NCBI RefSeq assembly: GCF_035046485.1
Contig: NC_085137.1
Location: 318,600,739-318,664,738, forward strand
Length of the DNA stretch: 64,000 nt
Direction of reading: 5' to 3'
From: Aedes albopictus
Lineage: Eukaryota > Arthropoda > Insecta > Diptera > Culicidae
In this document: in pieces, positions 11,620 through 23,981 of the stretch
Position numbering within the stretch: position 1 is the first letter of the stretch
How the letters are laid out: each line of letters opens with the position of its first letter
Notes under the pieces: model-generated
What the model saw: only the letters and a program-made list of their open reading frames with translations
What the model was told of the DNA's origin: nothing
Databases searched by the model: none
Made by a program: the position numbers and the translations under genes

Positions 11620-11694
11620 AATGGAGGCATGTATGCATATGGCCTCCACTTTATCATCTTATGCAACATCTTGTACGATTACTGGTTGTCTGGG

Positions 11695-12650
11695 CAGTTT
11701 CCATAATATATTTTAGCATTTCTGGTGCCAACTGATAATTTAATAGATATCTTTGTGGAGATAGTCAATTTTCAAAATCAATTTTAAGGATTTCTGGTGC
11801 CAGGGACCAGTGAGTGTTTTCTGGAATATTTCTGGCGATAATCGTTTTTTTAGTATTTTTAGTTCCAACCGGGAATTTGCACATTTTTTTTTTGAATCAT
11901 TGTGATCGCGTACTTTAGGATTATGCTGAAATCGAATTCGAGGATTATTTCCTTTGGAAATTTTTAAGAAAATAATTGTCCGTCATTGTTTTGGTTATTT
12001 GTTCAGCGATTTCATTGGAAATTCGATTATAATTTATTCTGGTAAATTAATTTGAAAGTTCATTTCAGATTTCCTTGGATAAAAAAAAACTAACATTTTT
12101 TCGCAATCCTGTGAACATTTTATACGGTGATTTTTGTTATAATTCGTTTGGCAATGTCTATAGTAATTCAAATAAAATTGACTAAGACAATTTTTTCGAT
12201 ATTTTTTCCAGCAAATTATTTGTTTTTTTTTTCTTCGGTAAATTAACTTGGCATTTCTTTGGAAACTTATGATAATTGGGTTCTTTAGGGGTATCCAGAT
12301 TATTTCATAATCGGAATCTCCACCCTCAAATTAGTCGAAATCCAAAATTTTCCTAATTTTTGGTACCCCCGAACAATTTTTAAAATGCATTTAAAGTTTG
12401 TATAGGGAAAAATTTTGTTCGAGGCGAACAATCATTTTATCGAATGTACAACTGTCATTCTATCCACGGACATCAATACTGTTTTGTTTATTAAACCATC
12501 AAAACAAAGGTATTGGAACGCCATGAACTTACGTTATACACAGAAAAGCTCTTTCGACAAGGCTATAGAAAATAACAATATTTTATTAACTAAACAACCC
12601 AATTAGGTAATTTTTTGGAAGTTCCTTCGGAAATTTCGTCGGAAATTTAA
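11695..12650. other. Last block of decayed satellite, then AT-rich DNA without a gene
   Basis: Satellite phrases 'tttctggtgccaact' and 'aaccgggaatttgcac' persist to about 11890. From about 12285 to 12600 the sequence changes style ('gggtatccagattattt', 'tgtacaactgtcattc') and is probably another insertion of unknown type. No coding sequence supported. Confidence 0.4.
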
Positions 12651-13007
12651 TTAAGGCAAAACTGCAAGCATTTCTTCACTTTTTGGTTTTTGATTTTTTA
12701 TTAAATAATGAAGCAATATTTTCAAAATCGGTTTTCGTACACAGTTAGAGTAAGTAATCAAGGTATCTCTTGAATTTTTTTTTCAAGTGGAAAATGTTTT
12801 TCAGTTTTATGGAACCATTTTTGAATAAAATTTAAAAAAAAATGTTTTTTGAAAAATTGGTAAAAGTTTTACACCTGAAAAAATCCAGGAGATAGCTCGA
12901 TTCTTCCTCTAACTGTATATGAAAACCGATTTTGAAAATATTGCTTCGTTATTTAATCAAAAATCAAAAACCAAAAATACGAGGACATGCGTTTAGTTTC
13001 GCCTTAA
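12651..13007. mobile_element. TTAA-ended palindromic MITE, copy 1
   Basis: Begins 'ttaaggcaaaactgcaag' and ends 'agtttcgccttaa'. The arms (about 150 bp each) share 'ttggtttttgattttt' and 'gaagcaatattttcaaaatc' in inverted order. The second copy is at 34476-34834. TTAA at both termini is the signature target site of piggyBac-type elements, although no transposase is present. Confidence 0.8.
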
Positions 13008-14690
13008 ACTTTATTTCGACAATTTATTTGAAAATTCCCTTGACATGTTCTTGTGCAAATTATTAGGGAATTCCTTTGGAAATTGCCTAGCATTCTTTTT
13101 TCTGTTTTGAATCCTTCAGCAATTTAATTGAGAATTCTATTAAAGTTGGCTTCGACAATGAACTGGAAATGTGATTTATTTGGCAATTCCTTTGATAATC
13201 CTGTTAGCAATTTCGTTGGAATTTCAGGTGAAGTTGACTTTTGCAATCAATTTGGAAATGTATTGGAGATTCATTCAGCAACTTATCTGGAAGTTTTTCC
13301 TTCGGATAATTAGTTTGGATGTTTTTTTGAATCTGTTAGTTTTGTCTTGGAAATTCTTTCGACAACTTCTCAAATTACCAGACGGAAATTAAGTTGAAAT
13401 TCACTTCAGTAATATACAAAAAAATCCTTTGAAATTTTCTTCTGCGGATGGTTTGAAAAATTCCTTCAAATATTTTTAGGAAGGTTTTTTTTTTCTCGTA
13501 CTTTGTTTAGTAATTCTTTCGGAAAATTTGTAAAAAGTTAAATTCAATTTGCAAACTAGTTTGGAATCTTCTCGGAGTGTGGTAAGATTTTTTTTTTGAA
13601 AATTTCAGGAAATTGACTTTATCAATTTTTTTTCGAAATTCCTTTGAAATGTCATTCAGCAATTTAGTTGGAAATTTCATCGGAAAATATTGAATTTTTT
13701 TCGGTAATTCTTTTGATAGTTCCTTTGACAACTTTGTTGGGAAGCCAATTGATATTAATGTCGGTAAGTAAATTGAAAGCTTTTTTTGAGAATTCCTACT
13801 TCGGCAATACAGTTAAGAATTCCTTCGGAAATTTTTGCTAATTTTTTATAACTATTTTCGAAATTCCGTTGGAAACTCACATGAAATTTTCTTCGGTAAT
13901 TAATTCAGAAATTCTTTTGAGATTCCATCCCCGCTCTGCATATAATGTGAAAATTTATTTTCGATTTTCCTCAGCAAATTTCTTAAAAAAATTGTGAGTA
14001 ATTTTTGAGGTGACTCTTTTGATATTTTTTTTCAAGAACTGCGTTAGGTTCAGTTGAAATTGACTTTGTTAATTTATTTAGAATTTAGTTTGAGATTTCC
14101 TCTGGCAAATTAATTTGGAGTATCTTCTAAAATATTTTAAGTATTTGTCTTTAATTTAATTCTTCTATGAAATTTGTTCGGCAATTTCAAAGTAAAAGCA
14201 ATTAAAATTGACTCCGGTCAATGGTTAGACATTTTCTTTCAGATTGATCCAGAAAATAAGCATGATTTTTCTTTCGGGATTTTGTAAGTAATTTGTCTTA
14301 GGTGTTTTTTTAATAACTCTTTTAACTGTCTTTGGAAATTCAATTGAAATTGGCTCCGGCAAATTATCTAAAAGTTTCTTTGATATTTATTTCTAAATAT
14401 GCACTTCTTCGAAAACTTTTTTTTGCATTTTTATTAATAGTTTCTTTGTTAATTTCTTTGGAAATACAGATGAAATTAATTCAGGAATTTCTTTGCACTT
14501 TCATCCAGCAACTCATTTGAAAGATCCTTTGAGGTTTCCTTGTTGTTCCCAAATTGTTTTGGTATTTAATCTGAACTGTACTTAATTTGAAATAGAAATT
14601 GATTCTGGCAATTTGTTTTGAAATTATTTGTGATTGCCCTCGTCAAATTAAAATGATATTTCTTCGGTAACTTGTGAGAATTTTTCAAGT
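13008..14690. repeat. Long tract of decayed 'ttcctttggaaattcc' repeats
   Basis: AT-rich sequence in which 'ttggaaattcc', 'ttcggcaattt' and 'tttgaaattcc' variants recur every roughly 25-40 bp without clean periodicity. All frames are short. It resembles a mutated form of the 12-bp minisatellite style seen at 4246-5270. No gene. Confidence 0.55.
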
Positions 14691-15587
14691 TATTCTGTTG
14701 ACAATACAGATGCACGTTTTGCATGTATTGGTGACGCGAAAGTATGTGAACACCAATACATTCACAGCAACGTAGCAACCGATGACACCCACACATTGCA
14801 GCTTGTCAATGTGTGGTCAAAAATACTACTCGAATTTTTGTGCGCGCAGGCGCACCATCAAATAAGCACGGAAAAGTGCTTCTACCGCCGACAAGCTACT
14901 TTTGCGCTTGCAGCGTGAGCGCTTTCCTCCTAAAATATGCGCGCTTTGTTTTGGGTGTAGAATTAGCTTTAAGTTGAAATAACATAAAATAAAAACCAAA
15001 AATGATTTCGAGAATTTTGAATAAACTTCTAAAAGAATTCACAAATAAGTTTTCCGATCAAATTTAAATAAAATAATGTCGAAGAGAAAATAATTGTCCT
15101 TGGAATTTTTATGGGAATTTCCGAATTCCATACCATATTCATATTTATTATGGTTATAATAAGTGATTGCAGGCGACGAAAGGTACAAAACCCCTGGAAT
15201 TCCGGCAGCTGTCTCCGATTGACCATCGCGGAAACCCTCCATACCGAGCTTGACGGTGTTCCCTCTGATGGTCACATTGTCCAAAAACCTCCGAATTCAC
15301 CTCCAACACTCTTGATTTGCAAAATCATGATGTTGGATGTGTCGCAAGCCAGGTTTCGTAATATGTCCAAAAATTTCTGAATATTCCTCCCAAATACTTG
15401 ATTTGCGACACTATGTAGAATGGGAAATGACAAATGTGTTTTTTAGAATTATGCTATGCAAAATGTCAGGTGTCAAGAACTTGCGAAATGTGTCTCCTGA
15501 AGGCACCCCAAACGTGACCCAGAACATCCGAAACCAGAACCAGGTAATCCCAATTTACTCAAACAATGCATTTGCAATAATAAAACG
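14691..15587. other. Probable nonautonomous transposon end, then unassigned DNA
   Basis: 14700-14965 contains short inverted repeats ('tgtattggtg...caccaataca' near 14728-14761) and ends 'gcgcgctttgttttgggtgt', whose last part is the reverse complement of 'tacacccaaaac' near 5873. 15000-15587 is unassigned, with phrases such as 'gtgacccagaacatcc' but no domain. No supported gene. Confidence 0.35.
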
Positions 15588-15953
15588 ATAATGGGGCACG
15601 TTCGGTGTAGTACTAGATTTGTAGTAATGAGCTGAATTTTAGTATGGTGAGAAGGTCAATTCTCCGTTTCTGCAATGAAATGGTGCAAAAAAAGTGGGTA
15701 TTATGATTCCTTACCTAATTTGATTCTAATTGAGCAAAACTTTGGATAACTATGTTGTTTATGTTGCAAGAAATGGAGAAAACAACAACATCGTTGCCCA
15801 AAGTTTTACTCAAACAGCATCAAATTAGACAAGGAATCATAATACCCACGCTTTTTGCACCATTTCATTACAGAAACGGAGAAATGACCTTCTCACCATA
15901 CTAAAATTCAGCTCATTGCTACAAATCTAGTACTTCACCGATCTGTCCTATTG
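15588..15953. mobile_element. Palindromic MITE, 'gtagtactagat' family, copy 1
   Basis: The left arm has 'gtagtactagatttgtag', 'gagctgaattttagtatgg' and 'ctccgtttctgcaatgaaa'. The right arm repeats these as reverse complements, ending 'ctagtacttcaccgatctg'. A central loop near 15760-15785 separates the arms. A second copy with an expanded loop is at 42801-43218. No coding content. Confidence 0.85.
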
Positions 15954-16399
15954 AACACATTTGCATTCTTTTTCCATGTGTTTCTCACAAATAATCAGTG
16001 ATTAAAAGGAAGTTGGTCCATTTTTGACCCTATTTGACCCCCCTTCAATAACTCAAACCCCAAGAACCAAAAAACCATTTTAATATTTTTCCATGCAACT
16101 AGGGATGTAGCGCGGTCTCCATTCCAAATTTTGTAAATATCGGTTGAAAAATGAAGTCACGGCGATTTTCTGAAATTAAATTTCTAACTATGACCAAAAC
16201 GGGTTAATCAAAGGTTTTTCTTTCGAGTGGCATTGTTGTGTAGCTTATGGCAGTTGAACTGTTAACTCTATGGTAGATTTTTTTTCCGTAATTACACTGA
16301 TAAAGGTTTTACAAGCAACCAAACTGCATAGTTCATATGAGATTTTTCCTTCTTTTAAAAATAGGCTGTGCTTTCGAATTACACTGTTACTTCCTTTCT

Positions 16400-16710
16400 T
16401 AGTCAAGCATGTGGAATCATGAAACACATGGGAACAAATGCCCCAAATGGAAGATGACGTGCCTCTTTAGCCGGCCTTCCAATGTATATGAGTATACATA
16501 TAACTAATAAACGAAAGAAAAAATTATCAAAACTAATGATCAATTTGTTCGCAGGGTGACTGTGTTATGAAAATAAACAAAAAACATTAGAAAAACTGTG
16601 AAGTTCTAATAAGCTTTATAAGAAGAGAGAAATTTAAAACCATCTCGATTAAACCAAGTGGCAAGAGCCACAATTGAAATGGGCAATACAAGGTTTGCCG
16701 GGTCAGCTAG
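16400..16710 (+). mobile_element. Helitron 3' end (non-autonomous Helitron; 5' end not found)
   Basis: The stretch ends 'gtttgccgggtcagctag', followed by t at 16711. This is a standard Helitron 3' terminus: a hairpin with stem GGCAA (16682-16686) and TTGCC (16695-16699), then 'gggtcag' and CTAG/T. An independent copy with the same terminus lies on the minus strand at 40474-40817. The 5' TC end cannot be placed; the start given is nominal. 15954-16400 upstream holds no recognised gene. Confidence 0.6.
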
Positions 16711-17094
16711 TGAATACATAAAAATAAAGAATCAGGGAACAAAAACTGTGTGCTAAAGTTTCCAACTGGTTTTTTATTTGTCGAGGACATGTATAAATTG
16801 GAACTATCCAAATGTACACACATTTTTCTGATTGGAAATTATTGCCAAGGAAAACAAATTTTAAACGCCCAAATGTATGCACAAGAAATCAACCGTATAC
16901 AAGTTATAAGAAAAAGTTAAACATTTTCAATCCAACGACAGTATCGCAAACGTAACATGGACATGCATGAGGAGTACACAGGGTGTGAATTTACCATATA
17001 TAATATACTAATGTTTCAGTTCAGTTCAGTGAAGTGAAGTGATCTGAAAATTTTTGAAGATGTGCACCCAGCTGGTGGTAATAATAAAAATAAC

Positions 17095-19880
17095 CCAACA
17101 GTTAACAGTGTGCACCCAAAATAACCAAAATTGGTATTTTATAATATTTCGCTTCCTGAGGGGGCGGTCCAGAATGTCGAATTGTTTAAAAATCCATATT
17201 CACTAAAACTGATGTGGTCAGGGCGTTAACAGTGTGCACCCAAAATAACCAAAATTGGTATTTTATTATATTTCGCTTCCTGAGGGGGCGGTCCAGAATG
17301 TCGAATTGTTTAAAAATCCATATTCACTAAAACTGATGTGGTCAGGGCGTTAATAGTGTGCACCCAAAATAACCAAAATTGGTATTTTATTATATTTCGC
17401 TTCCTGAGGGGGCGGTCCAGAATGTCGAATTGTTTAAAAATCCATATTCACTAAAACTGATGTGGTCAGGGCGTTAACAGTGTGCACCCAAAATAACCAA
17501 AATTGGTATTTTATTATATTTCGCATCCTGAGGGGGCGGTCCAGAATGTCGAATTGTTTAAAAATCCATATTCACTAAAACTGATGTGGTCAGGGCGTTA
17601 ACAGTGTGCACCCAAAATAACCAAAATTGGTATTTTATTATATTTTGCATCCTGGAAAAAAAATTTTTTTTTTTTGAACTGAAGAGCTGGTTACTCAGTG
17701 AGTAACTTGGAGTAACGACGATGACACCACTGCCCGAGGGGGCGGTCCAGAATGTCGAATTGTTTAAAAATCCATATTCACTAAAACTGATGTGGTCAGG
17801 GCGTTAACAGTGTGCACCCAAAATAACCAAAATTGGTATTTTATTATATTTCGCATCCTGAGGGGGCGGTCCAGAATGTCGAATTGTTTAAAAATCCATA
17901 TTCACTAAAACTGATGTGGTCAGGGCGTTAACAGTGTGCACCCAAAATAACCAAAATTGGCATTTTATAATATTTCGCATCCTGAAGGGGCGGTCCAGAA
18001 TGTCGAATTGTTTAAAAATCCATATTCACTAAAACTGATGTGGTCAGGGCGTTAACAGTGTGCACCCAAAATAACCAAAATTGGTATTTTATTATATTTC
18101 GCTTCCTGAGGGGGCGGTCCAGAATGTCGAATTGTTTAAAAATCCATATTCACTAAAACTGATGTGGTCAGGGCGTTAACAGTGTGCACCCAAAATAACC
18201 AAAATTGGTATTTTATTATATTTCGCTTCCTGAGGGGGCGGTCCAGAATGTCGAATTGTTTAAAAATCCATATTCACTAAAACTGATGTGGTCAGGGCGT
18301 TAACAGTGTGCACCCAAAATAACCAAAATTGGTATTTTATTATATTTCGCATCCTGAGGGGGCGGTCCAGAATGTCGAATTGTTTAAAAATCCATATTCA
18401 CTAAAACTGATGTGGTCAGGGCGTTAACAGTGTGCACCCAAAATAACCAAAATTGGTATTTTACTATATTTTGCATCCTGGAAAAAAAAATTTTTTTTTT
18501 GAACTGAAGAGCTGGTTACTCAGTGAGTAACTTGGAGTAACCACGATGACACCACTGCCCGAGGGGGCGGTCCAGAATGTCGAATTGTTTAAAAATCCAT
18601 ATTCACTAAAACTGATGTGGTCAGGGCGTTAATAGTGTGCACCCAAAATAACCAAAATTGGTATTTTATTATATTTCGCTTCCTGAGGGGGCGGTCCAGA
18701 ATGTCGAATTGTTTAAAAATCCATATTCACTAAAACTGATGTGGTCAGGGCGTTAATAGTGTGCACCCAAAATAACCAAAATTGGTATTTTATTATATTT
18801 CGCTTCCTGAGGGGGCGGTCCAGAATGTCGAATTGTTTAAAAATCCATATTCACTAAAACTGATGTGGTCAGGGCGTTAACAGTGTGCACCCAAAATAAC
18901 CAAAATTGGTATTTTATTATATTTCGCTTCCTGAGGGGGCGGTCCAGAATGTCGAATTGTTTAAAAATCCATATTCACTAAAACTGATGTGGTCAGGGCG
19001 TTAACAGTGTGCACCCAAAATAACCAAAATTGGTATTTTATTATATTTCGCTTCCTGAGGGGGCGGTCCAGAATGTCGAATTGTTTAAAAATCCATATTC
19101 ACTAAAACTGATGTGGTCAGGGCGTTAACAGTGTGCACCCAAAATAACCAAAATTGGTATTTTATTATATTTCGCATCCTGAGGGGGCGGTCCAGAATGT
19201 CGAATTGTTTAAAAATCCATATTCACTAAAACTGATGTGGTCAGGGCGTTAACAGTGTGCACCCAAAATAACCAAAATTGGCATTTTATAATATTTCGCA
19301 TCCTGAAGGGGCGGTCCAGAATGTCGAATTGTTTAAAAATCCATATTCACTAAAACTGATGTGGTCAGGGCGTTAACAGTGTGCACCCAAAATAACCAAA
19401 ATTGGTATTTTATTATATTTCGCTTCCTGAGGGGGCGGTCCAGAATGTCGAATTGTTTAAAAATCCATATTCACTAAAACTGATGTGGTCAGGGCGTTAA
19501 CAGTGTGCACCCAAAATAACCAAAATTGGTATTTTATTATATTTCGCTTCCTGAGGGGGCGGTCCAGAATGTCGAATTGTTTAAAAATCCATATTCACTA
19601 AAACTGATGTGGTCAGGGCGTTAACAGTGTGCACCCAAAATAACCAAAATTGGTATTTTATTATATTTCGCATCCTGAGGGGGCGGTCCAGAATGTCGAA
19701 TTGTTTAAAAATCCATATTCACTAAAACTGATGTGGTCAGGGCGTTAACAGTGTGCACCCAAAATAACCAAAATTGGTATTTTACTATATTTTGCATCCT
19801 GGAAAAAAAAATTTTTTTTTTGAACTGAAGAGCTGGTTACTCAGTGAGTAACTTGGAGTAACCACGATGACACCACTGTA
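17095..19880. repeat. 124-bp satellite, 21 units in three blocks, with higher-order repeat
   Basis: The word 'gtgtgcaccc' recurs with exact 124-bp spacing: 17108, 17232, 17356, 17480 and 17604; then 17810 to 18430 (six units); then 18635 to 19751 (ten units). Each block ends with the same roughly 82-bp spacer containing 'aaaaattttttt', 'gagctggttactcagtgag' and 'gatgacaccactg'. The last six units of block 3 repeat the variant pattern of block 2 (including the 'ggcattttataat' unit at 17934 and 19255), giving a 1321-bp higher-order period. Each unit has a GC-box-like 'gagggggcggtcc'. No open frame. The leader from 16990 shares the 'gtgcaccca' word. Confidence 0.97.
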
Positions 19881-21000
19881 GCAAAACAAGGGTGACCGGG
19901 TGACTATGATGGGATTCTGTCTTTTCTGGTGTTAGCGACTGTAGAGAGAGCGAATCAGAAACCGCAGAGACAGGGTGATACAAGTTTGGTGTTTATCAGC
20001 TTTTTTGTGACGTGTACGCTGATGCTTCGCGACACTGCTTACAATTACTAAGACGATGCTCACCAATAATGCATAAATAATCCCAATCGTCACCCTAACG
20101 TAGAAGCCCATCAATCCACAATAATGGTTGAAATAAAAATAAAGTTGAGCATGACCATGAGCATGAGCATAGATTTACCGTACAGGTACAATTCGTAGTT
20201 GCTACACCGCCATTGACCAGAAGAATCGAAATGTATACATTTCGTATTCCAAGTATAATTTGGTCATTTTCCAATTTAACTGCACTTAGCCAGAAATAAT
20301 AATCGGCGGCATCATTGATTATCCTTAACTAATCAGCGTTATGGACTCGTGATGCATACGATCAGAAATATACACCAAAGGTGGTGTAAATATAAAAATG
20401 TCATGACATTTTTTTCATGAAATTCGGCGACATTGTTCATCCCTGCCTTCTAAAATTCAAAACTTACGGTCATCGAGGAAGGGAAGAAATATGAGTATGA
20501 CATGCGTTGCTATTAGAGACCGAGGTCACCTCTACTTCTCCACGACTGTCACAGGAAGGAGTTTTTGTTGGTGGAGAGGAGAAAAAACCACATGCTTTTT
20601 GTTGGTGGAGAGGAGGAAAAACCACATGCTCTGGGTTCACTTTGGTAAGTGGGGGGAACTTACGTATTCTCGGCAGTTTTGTTCTTTTCGTTATGTTTTT
20701 TTTTTTATAAACCTATAGAACTCAAAGTTGACGTCATATCTTTCCCAGCCAAGATGAATTATACAACCAAGTTTCAAGAAATCTAGCCAAGAGGTAGTAA
20801 CCCAATCTTGCTTAGACAATAGTTTTTATACCTAGCTGTTTTTGTTTGTCTTATTCGATTGCCCGTGATCAACTATCTATAATAAGTTCATCGAAGCCGC
20901 GAGGGAAAATTGCAAACATATAGAAGACGATGTTCTATGCCGGGTACGATTTGAGGTGTTCTTAGACTCGATTGTTGGAACTAATCAAACAACAGAGAGC
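19881..21000. other. No gene recognised; 34-bp local duplication
   Basis: Unassigned sequence. A 34-bp tandem duplication ('gttggtggagagga...accacatgc') starts at 20567 and 20601; it makes short frames at 20491-20718 look repetitive. 'gagcatgaccatgagcatga' near 20145 is low complexity. No tRNA, splice or coding evidence. Confidence 0.4.
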
Positions 21001-21427
21001 TTGTATGTCAGAATAAAAAGAATGTTCCACCAAAAATTCTTTCAGAGTTTCCCCAGAATATGTTCCGATAAGAGTATCCAAGGATTTACCTAAAATATCA
21101 TCCAGAGCTTCCTTCAGGAAGTTATCCAAAAATTTCATCATGGATTCATTTAAGAGTTTTTTTTTCTGAGATTCGTCTAGAAGTCTTTTAAGAGATTCCT
21201 CTAGGAATTCTTTCATGGATTTCTCTCTTGTCTTGGGGGATTCCTTTACGAATTTCTTGAGGAATTGATTCTAAAATTTCTTGTGGAATTTCTTCAGGAA
21301 TTCCTTCAAAGATTTCTTGAGGTACTAGAGGAAGTTTTCAACGGTTTCTCTAGGTATTTCTAGGTATGCAGAAGTTTTTTTTCCTGAGTTTCCTCCAGGA
21401 ATTTCTTCAGAGATTTATCAAGGATGT
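21001..21427. repeat. Decayed short repeats (aattcct/ttcaggaa type)
   Basis: Variants of 'gaatttcttcaggaattcc' at about 12- to 30-bp spacing. The minus frame 20962-21216 reads as K/E/L/F/D repeats because of the triplet-compatible period, as in the minisatellite at 4246-5270. Not a gene. Confidence 0.5.
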
Positions 21428-22132
21428 TGTGAACGCGAGTACGATCGCTGCCCAAGCCACGACGTCAGGATCAGCATAGGTGACCTGAACGCTCAGGTAG
21501 ACCAGGAGGAGGAATTCAGACCGACGATTGGCATGTTCAGCACCCACAACCTGACGGACGAAAACGGGCTACGACTCATTGATTTCGCCGCCCCAAAAAC
21601 CATGCCCATACGTAGCACCTTTTTTCAACACAGCCTCCCTTATCGTTACACGTGGAGATCACCACAGCAGACGGAATCGCAAATCGACCACGTTCTGATC
21701 GACGGACGGCATTTCACATTATCGACATCAGAACCTATCGTGGCGCTAACATCGACTTCGACCACTGTCTGGTAATGGTCAAACTGCGCCCAAAACTTTT
21801 CGACATCAATAATGTACAGTCCCGGCGACCGCCGCGGTACAACCATGAGCTACTGAAGCAACCGGATGTCGCCTCAGCATACGCGTAGAATCTTGAGGCA
21901 GCGTTGCCAGGAGAGGACTGCTGGAGAACAGCAAAAGCAGCCATCAACGACGAAGTTGAGAGCACCATCGGGTACGTGGAAAGGAGTGTAAGGAGTGAAA
22001 GGAGTGTAGAGTGATTTCGGAGAAGAAGAACGCAGCATGAGCGGTAATGCTGCAGCAATAAACCCGGCAGAACGTGGAACACCACTAACAGAAGCAGAAG
22101 CAGCAGACCTGCCTCTATCTGGGGAACAAGTG
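21428..22132 (+). pseudogene. RTE-clade endonuclease fragment (copy B, piece 1)
   Basis: Encodes the C-terminal part of the APE-type endonuclease of an RTE element: 'IGDLNAQV' (about 21475-21498), 'LTDENGLRLIDFAAPK', 'STFFQHSLPYRYTWRSP' and 'QIDHVLIDGR' (to about 21710). A frame change follows, then 'RTYRGANIDFDHCLVMVK' with the DH catalytic motif near 21760. At least one frameshift and a TAG at about 21886 kill the frame. It is 5' truncated at about 21428. The element is cut by the insertion starting at 22133; the same copy resumes at 25375 and again at 33003. Confidence 0.85.
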
Positions 22133-23269
22133 CACGGTGTGTCTGGTAGAACAAAATTATTTAAAAAAAATCGGTATCGCTAAAACACCCACCAAACGAA
22201 AGCTGAAGGTCCCCTCTTTCATTTGAGCCTAAAAGAAGAAAGTTCTATCGGCGGGTCTAGAACAATTTTTTTTTTCCAAATATTATTATCATTGAGGCTT
22301 GTATTTTTTTCTTTTTTCAACCTTGAGTGTAGCCAAATGGGCTTGTATGAGGTCGCCCATTAGTAACGTGTCCTTTTAAAAGAGTAAACGGGTCAAATCA
22401 AAAATTAAAAATTTTCCTTACAAAATATTGCTTAAACATAAAGTGCAAAAAAAAAAAATATTTAAGGCAGTTGAATAGAATTTCAGCAGTATCTGGGCAT
22501 ACACGTATACAAATAAACTTCGCCTTTTATACATGTGGAAGTAGTTATTGCGGCTGCAATTTTCTTATTTTTTATTGACAGTGTCTTATGATTTAACAGT
22601 TTAACGATCAAAGTAGGCCGAGTAATGTCAACAAAAATAGAACATACATCAAAGTAGCTCGGATAACGGGGCACAACATTTGGAAGGTAATCCATTTCGG
22701 AAAACTTAAAGTTTCTTGATGATGCAATTTAAATCGTTCAAAAGCATGAGTAAAACGATCTAGAACTCCACATCAATTTTATCAATGTGATGGTATGTCT
22801 TATATCCTTGTATGCCGTGGTTCGGTTAGAATTATCACATGCCGGTATTTGTTCAATTTGTGCACCTTTATGGTACCTAAGACTTAAACATTTTTAGTTA
22901 ATTGCAGTTAGGTATAGCTCCTGCAGTTATTGCAGTTAGGTATAGCTCCTTACTTTTAAAGAAACAACTACGACAAGAACCCCCTAAGTGACGAGGAAAA
23001 CCAAACCAAAGAGTACGTTTTGTGTTTGAAGAAATGTTTTTCCGCCACAATTTGATAATTCGATTCGATAATTCGATGATTCGAAAGCAGTTGATGTTTA
23101 CTGTTTTAGATTTGTTCAGTAAAAAATATTGGTAACAGTATACCTTTGTGAACAGGTAGCCTTACTCAACTGACAAAAACAGAATAATTAATGCTACATG
23201 TCTAACGGTATATGTAGTAAGAACAATGTGCTAATCTGTCGGTTATCAATAGTTTGTTTTTTTGCTATT

Positions 23270-23445
23270 TTTTTAATCTGTATTAACGAGATTTTTAGCC
23301 TTTGGCTAGTTCATCTCGGGACCCACGCTTCACTTCCCTTCCGAAGGAAGAACTCACATTTTGCGAGTTTGTCGGGAGTGGGACTCGATCCCAGGTCCTC
23401 GGCGTGATAGTCAAGTGTTCTAACCATCACACCAGGTCCGCTCCA
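23270..23445 (-). mobile_element. tRNA-derived SINE (minus strand)
   Basis: On the minus strand it starts 'ggagcggacctggtgtgatg' and shows an A-box-like 'tgatggttagaac' and a B-box-like 'ggatcgagtccca', the internal Pol III promoter. A SINE body follows ('cttccttcggaagggaagt') and it ends near 'gctaaaaatctcgttaata'. This layout matches mosquito tRNA-SINEs. It sits inside the 3.2-kb TIR element, so it is younger than that insertion. Confidence 0.75.
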
Positions 23446-23786
23446 CATCTTCTGCTAGCATCATGGCATAATAGACGAGTTAGCAACTTTTCATTCATTT
23501 CTACAGCTTTATTGACATATATACATGTTTTACATTAAAGTACATATGTCTGAGCACATACATATTAATCATAACGGATTGAAAATGTCATAACTTGTTC
23601 TTGTTTCTACTTGCAGGTTGTTGATATTATGAAAACTTTTTTTCTGAAAGATATCAGAGATAGCAGTTAGTACTACCCCACAAAAAAGTTCGGACTTGCT
23701 CTTTTAAATTTATCCCATTCAATGGTGGCGAATATACCCATTAGATTTACTCTCTATGAGCTTACATATTATTTGAAACCTTCTAC

Positions 23787-23981
23787 ATGGAGTTGCGGCC
23801 CTTATTTGTGAAATATGTAGTTCTGCAAGAACTACTACTTCTCATAATGGGCAAACGTGGCAGATCTAGCGCTACTACCGATGACGCAGAAAGAAATTTC
23901 TCGTTGCGGTTGTGTTCTAGATGCTACAGGAAAATGATCAAAGGCAAGCAGCTTGTTTGCACTGAAGCTGAAGTACATTGA
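23787..23981 (+). pseudogene. Short Cys-containing frame, possible transposase remnant
   Basis: A 64-codon frame with 'MGKRGRSSATTDDAERN' followed by 'LRLCSRCYRKMIKGKQ', giving one CxxC pair. Coding-like sequence continues past the stop as 'HKVAAVAEYLRVKPRD'. It is the only protein-like stretch inside the 22133-25369 element not explained by a SINE or MITE. I do not recognise the domain. It could be a decayed transposase, a captured exon or chance. Confidence 0.2.

Larger units (their letters stand above)
10536..11694. mobile_element. MITE with about 50-bp TIRs, carrying two nested inserts
   Basis: Left end 'cccagtcaaccagtaatc' followed by 'agtggaggccatata'. The right end is the matching reverse complement, closing 'gattactggttgtctggg' at 11694. 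The same termini occur in a compact 155-bp copy at 24708-24862, so the core is small and most of this copy is nested DNA (10584-10800 and 10806-11619). It lies inside the decayed satellite, which resumes at 11695. Confidence 0.7.

Noticed and set aside
17095..19880. A CRISPR-like or promoter array
   Set aside because: Units are contiguous 124-bp repeats with no variable spacers and no cas genes; the genome is eukaryotic. It is a satellite.
20491..20718. A Trp/Arg-rich small protein
   Set aside because: The frame is produced by a 34-bp tandem duplication and has no other support.
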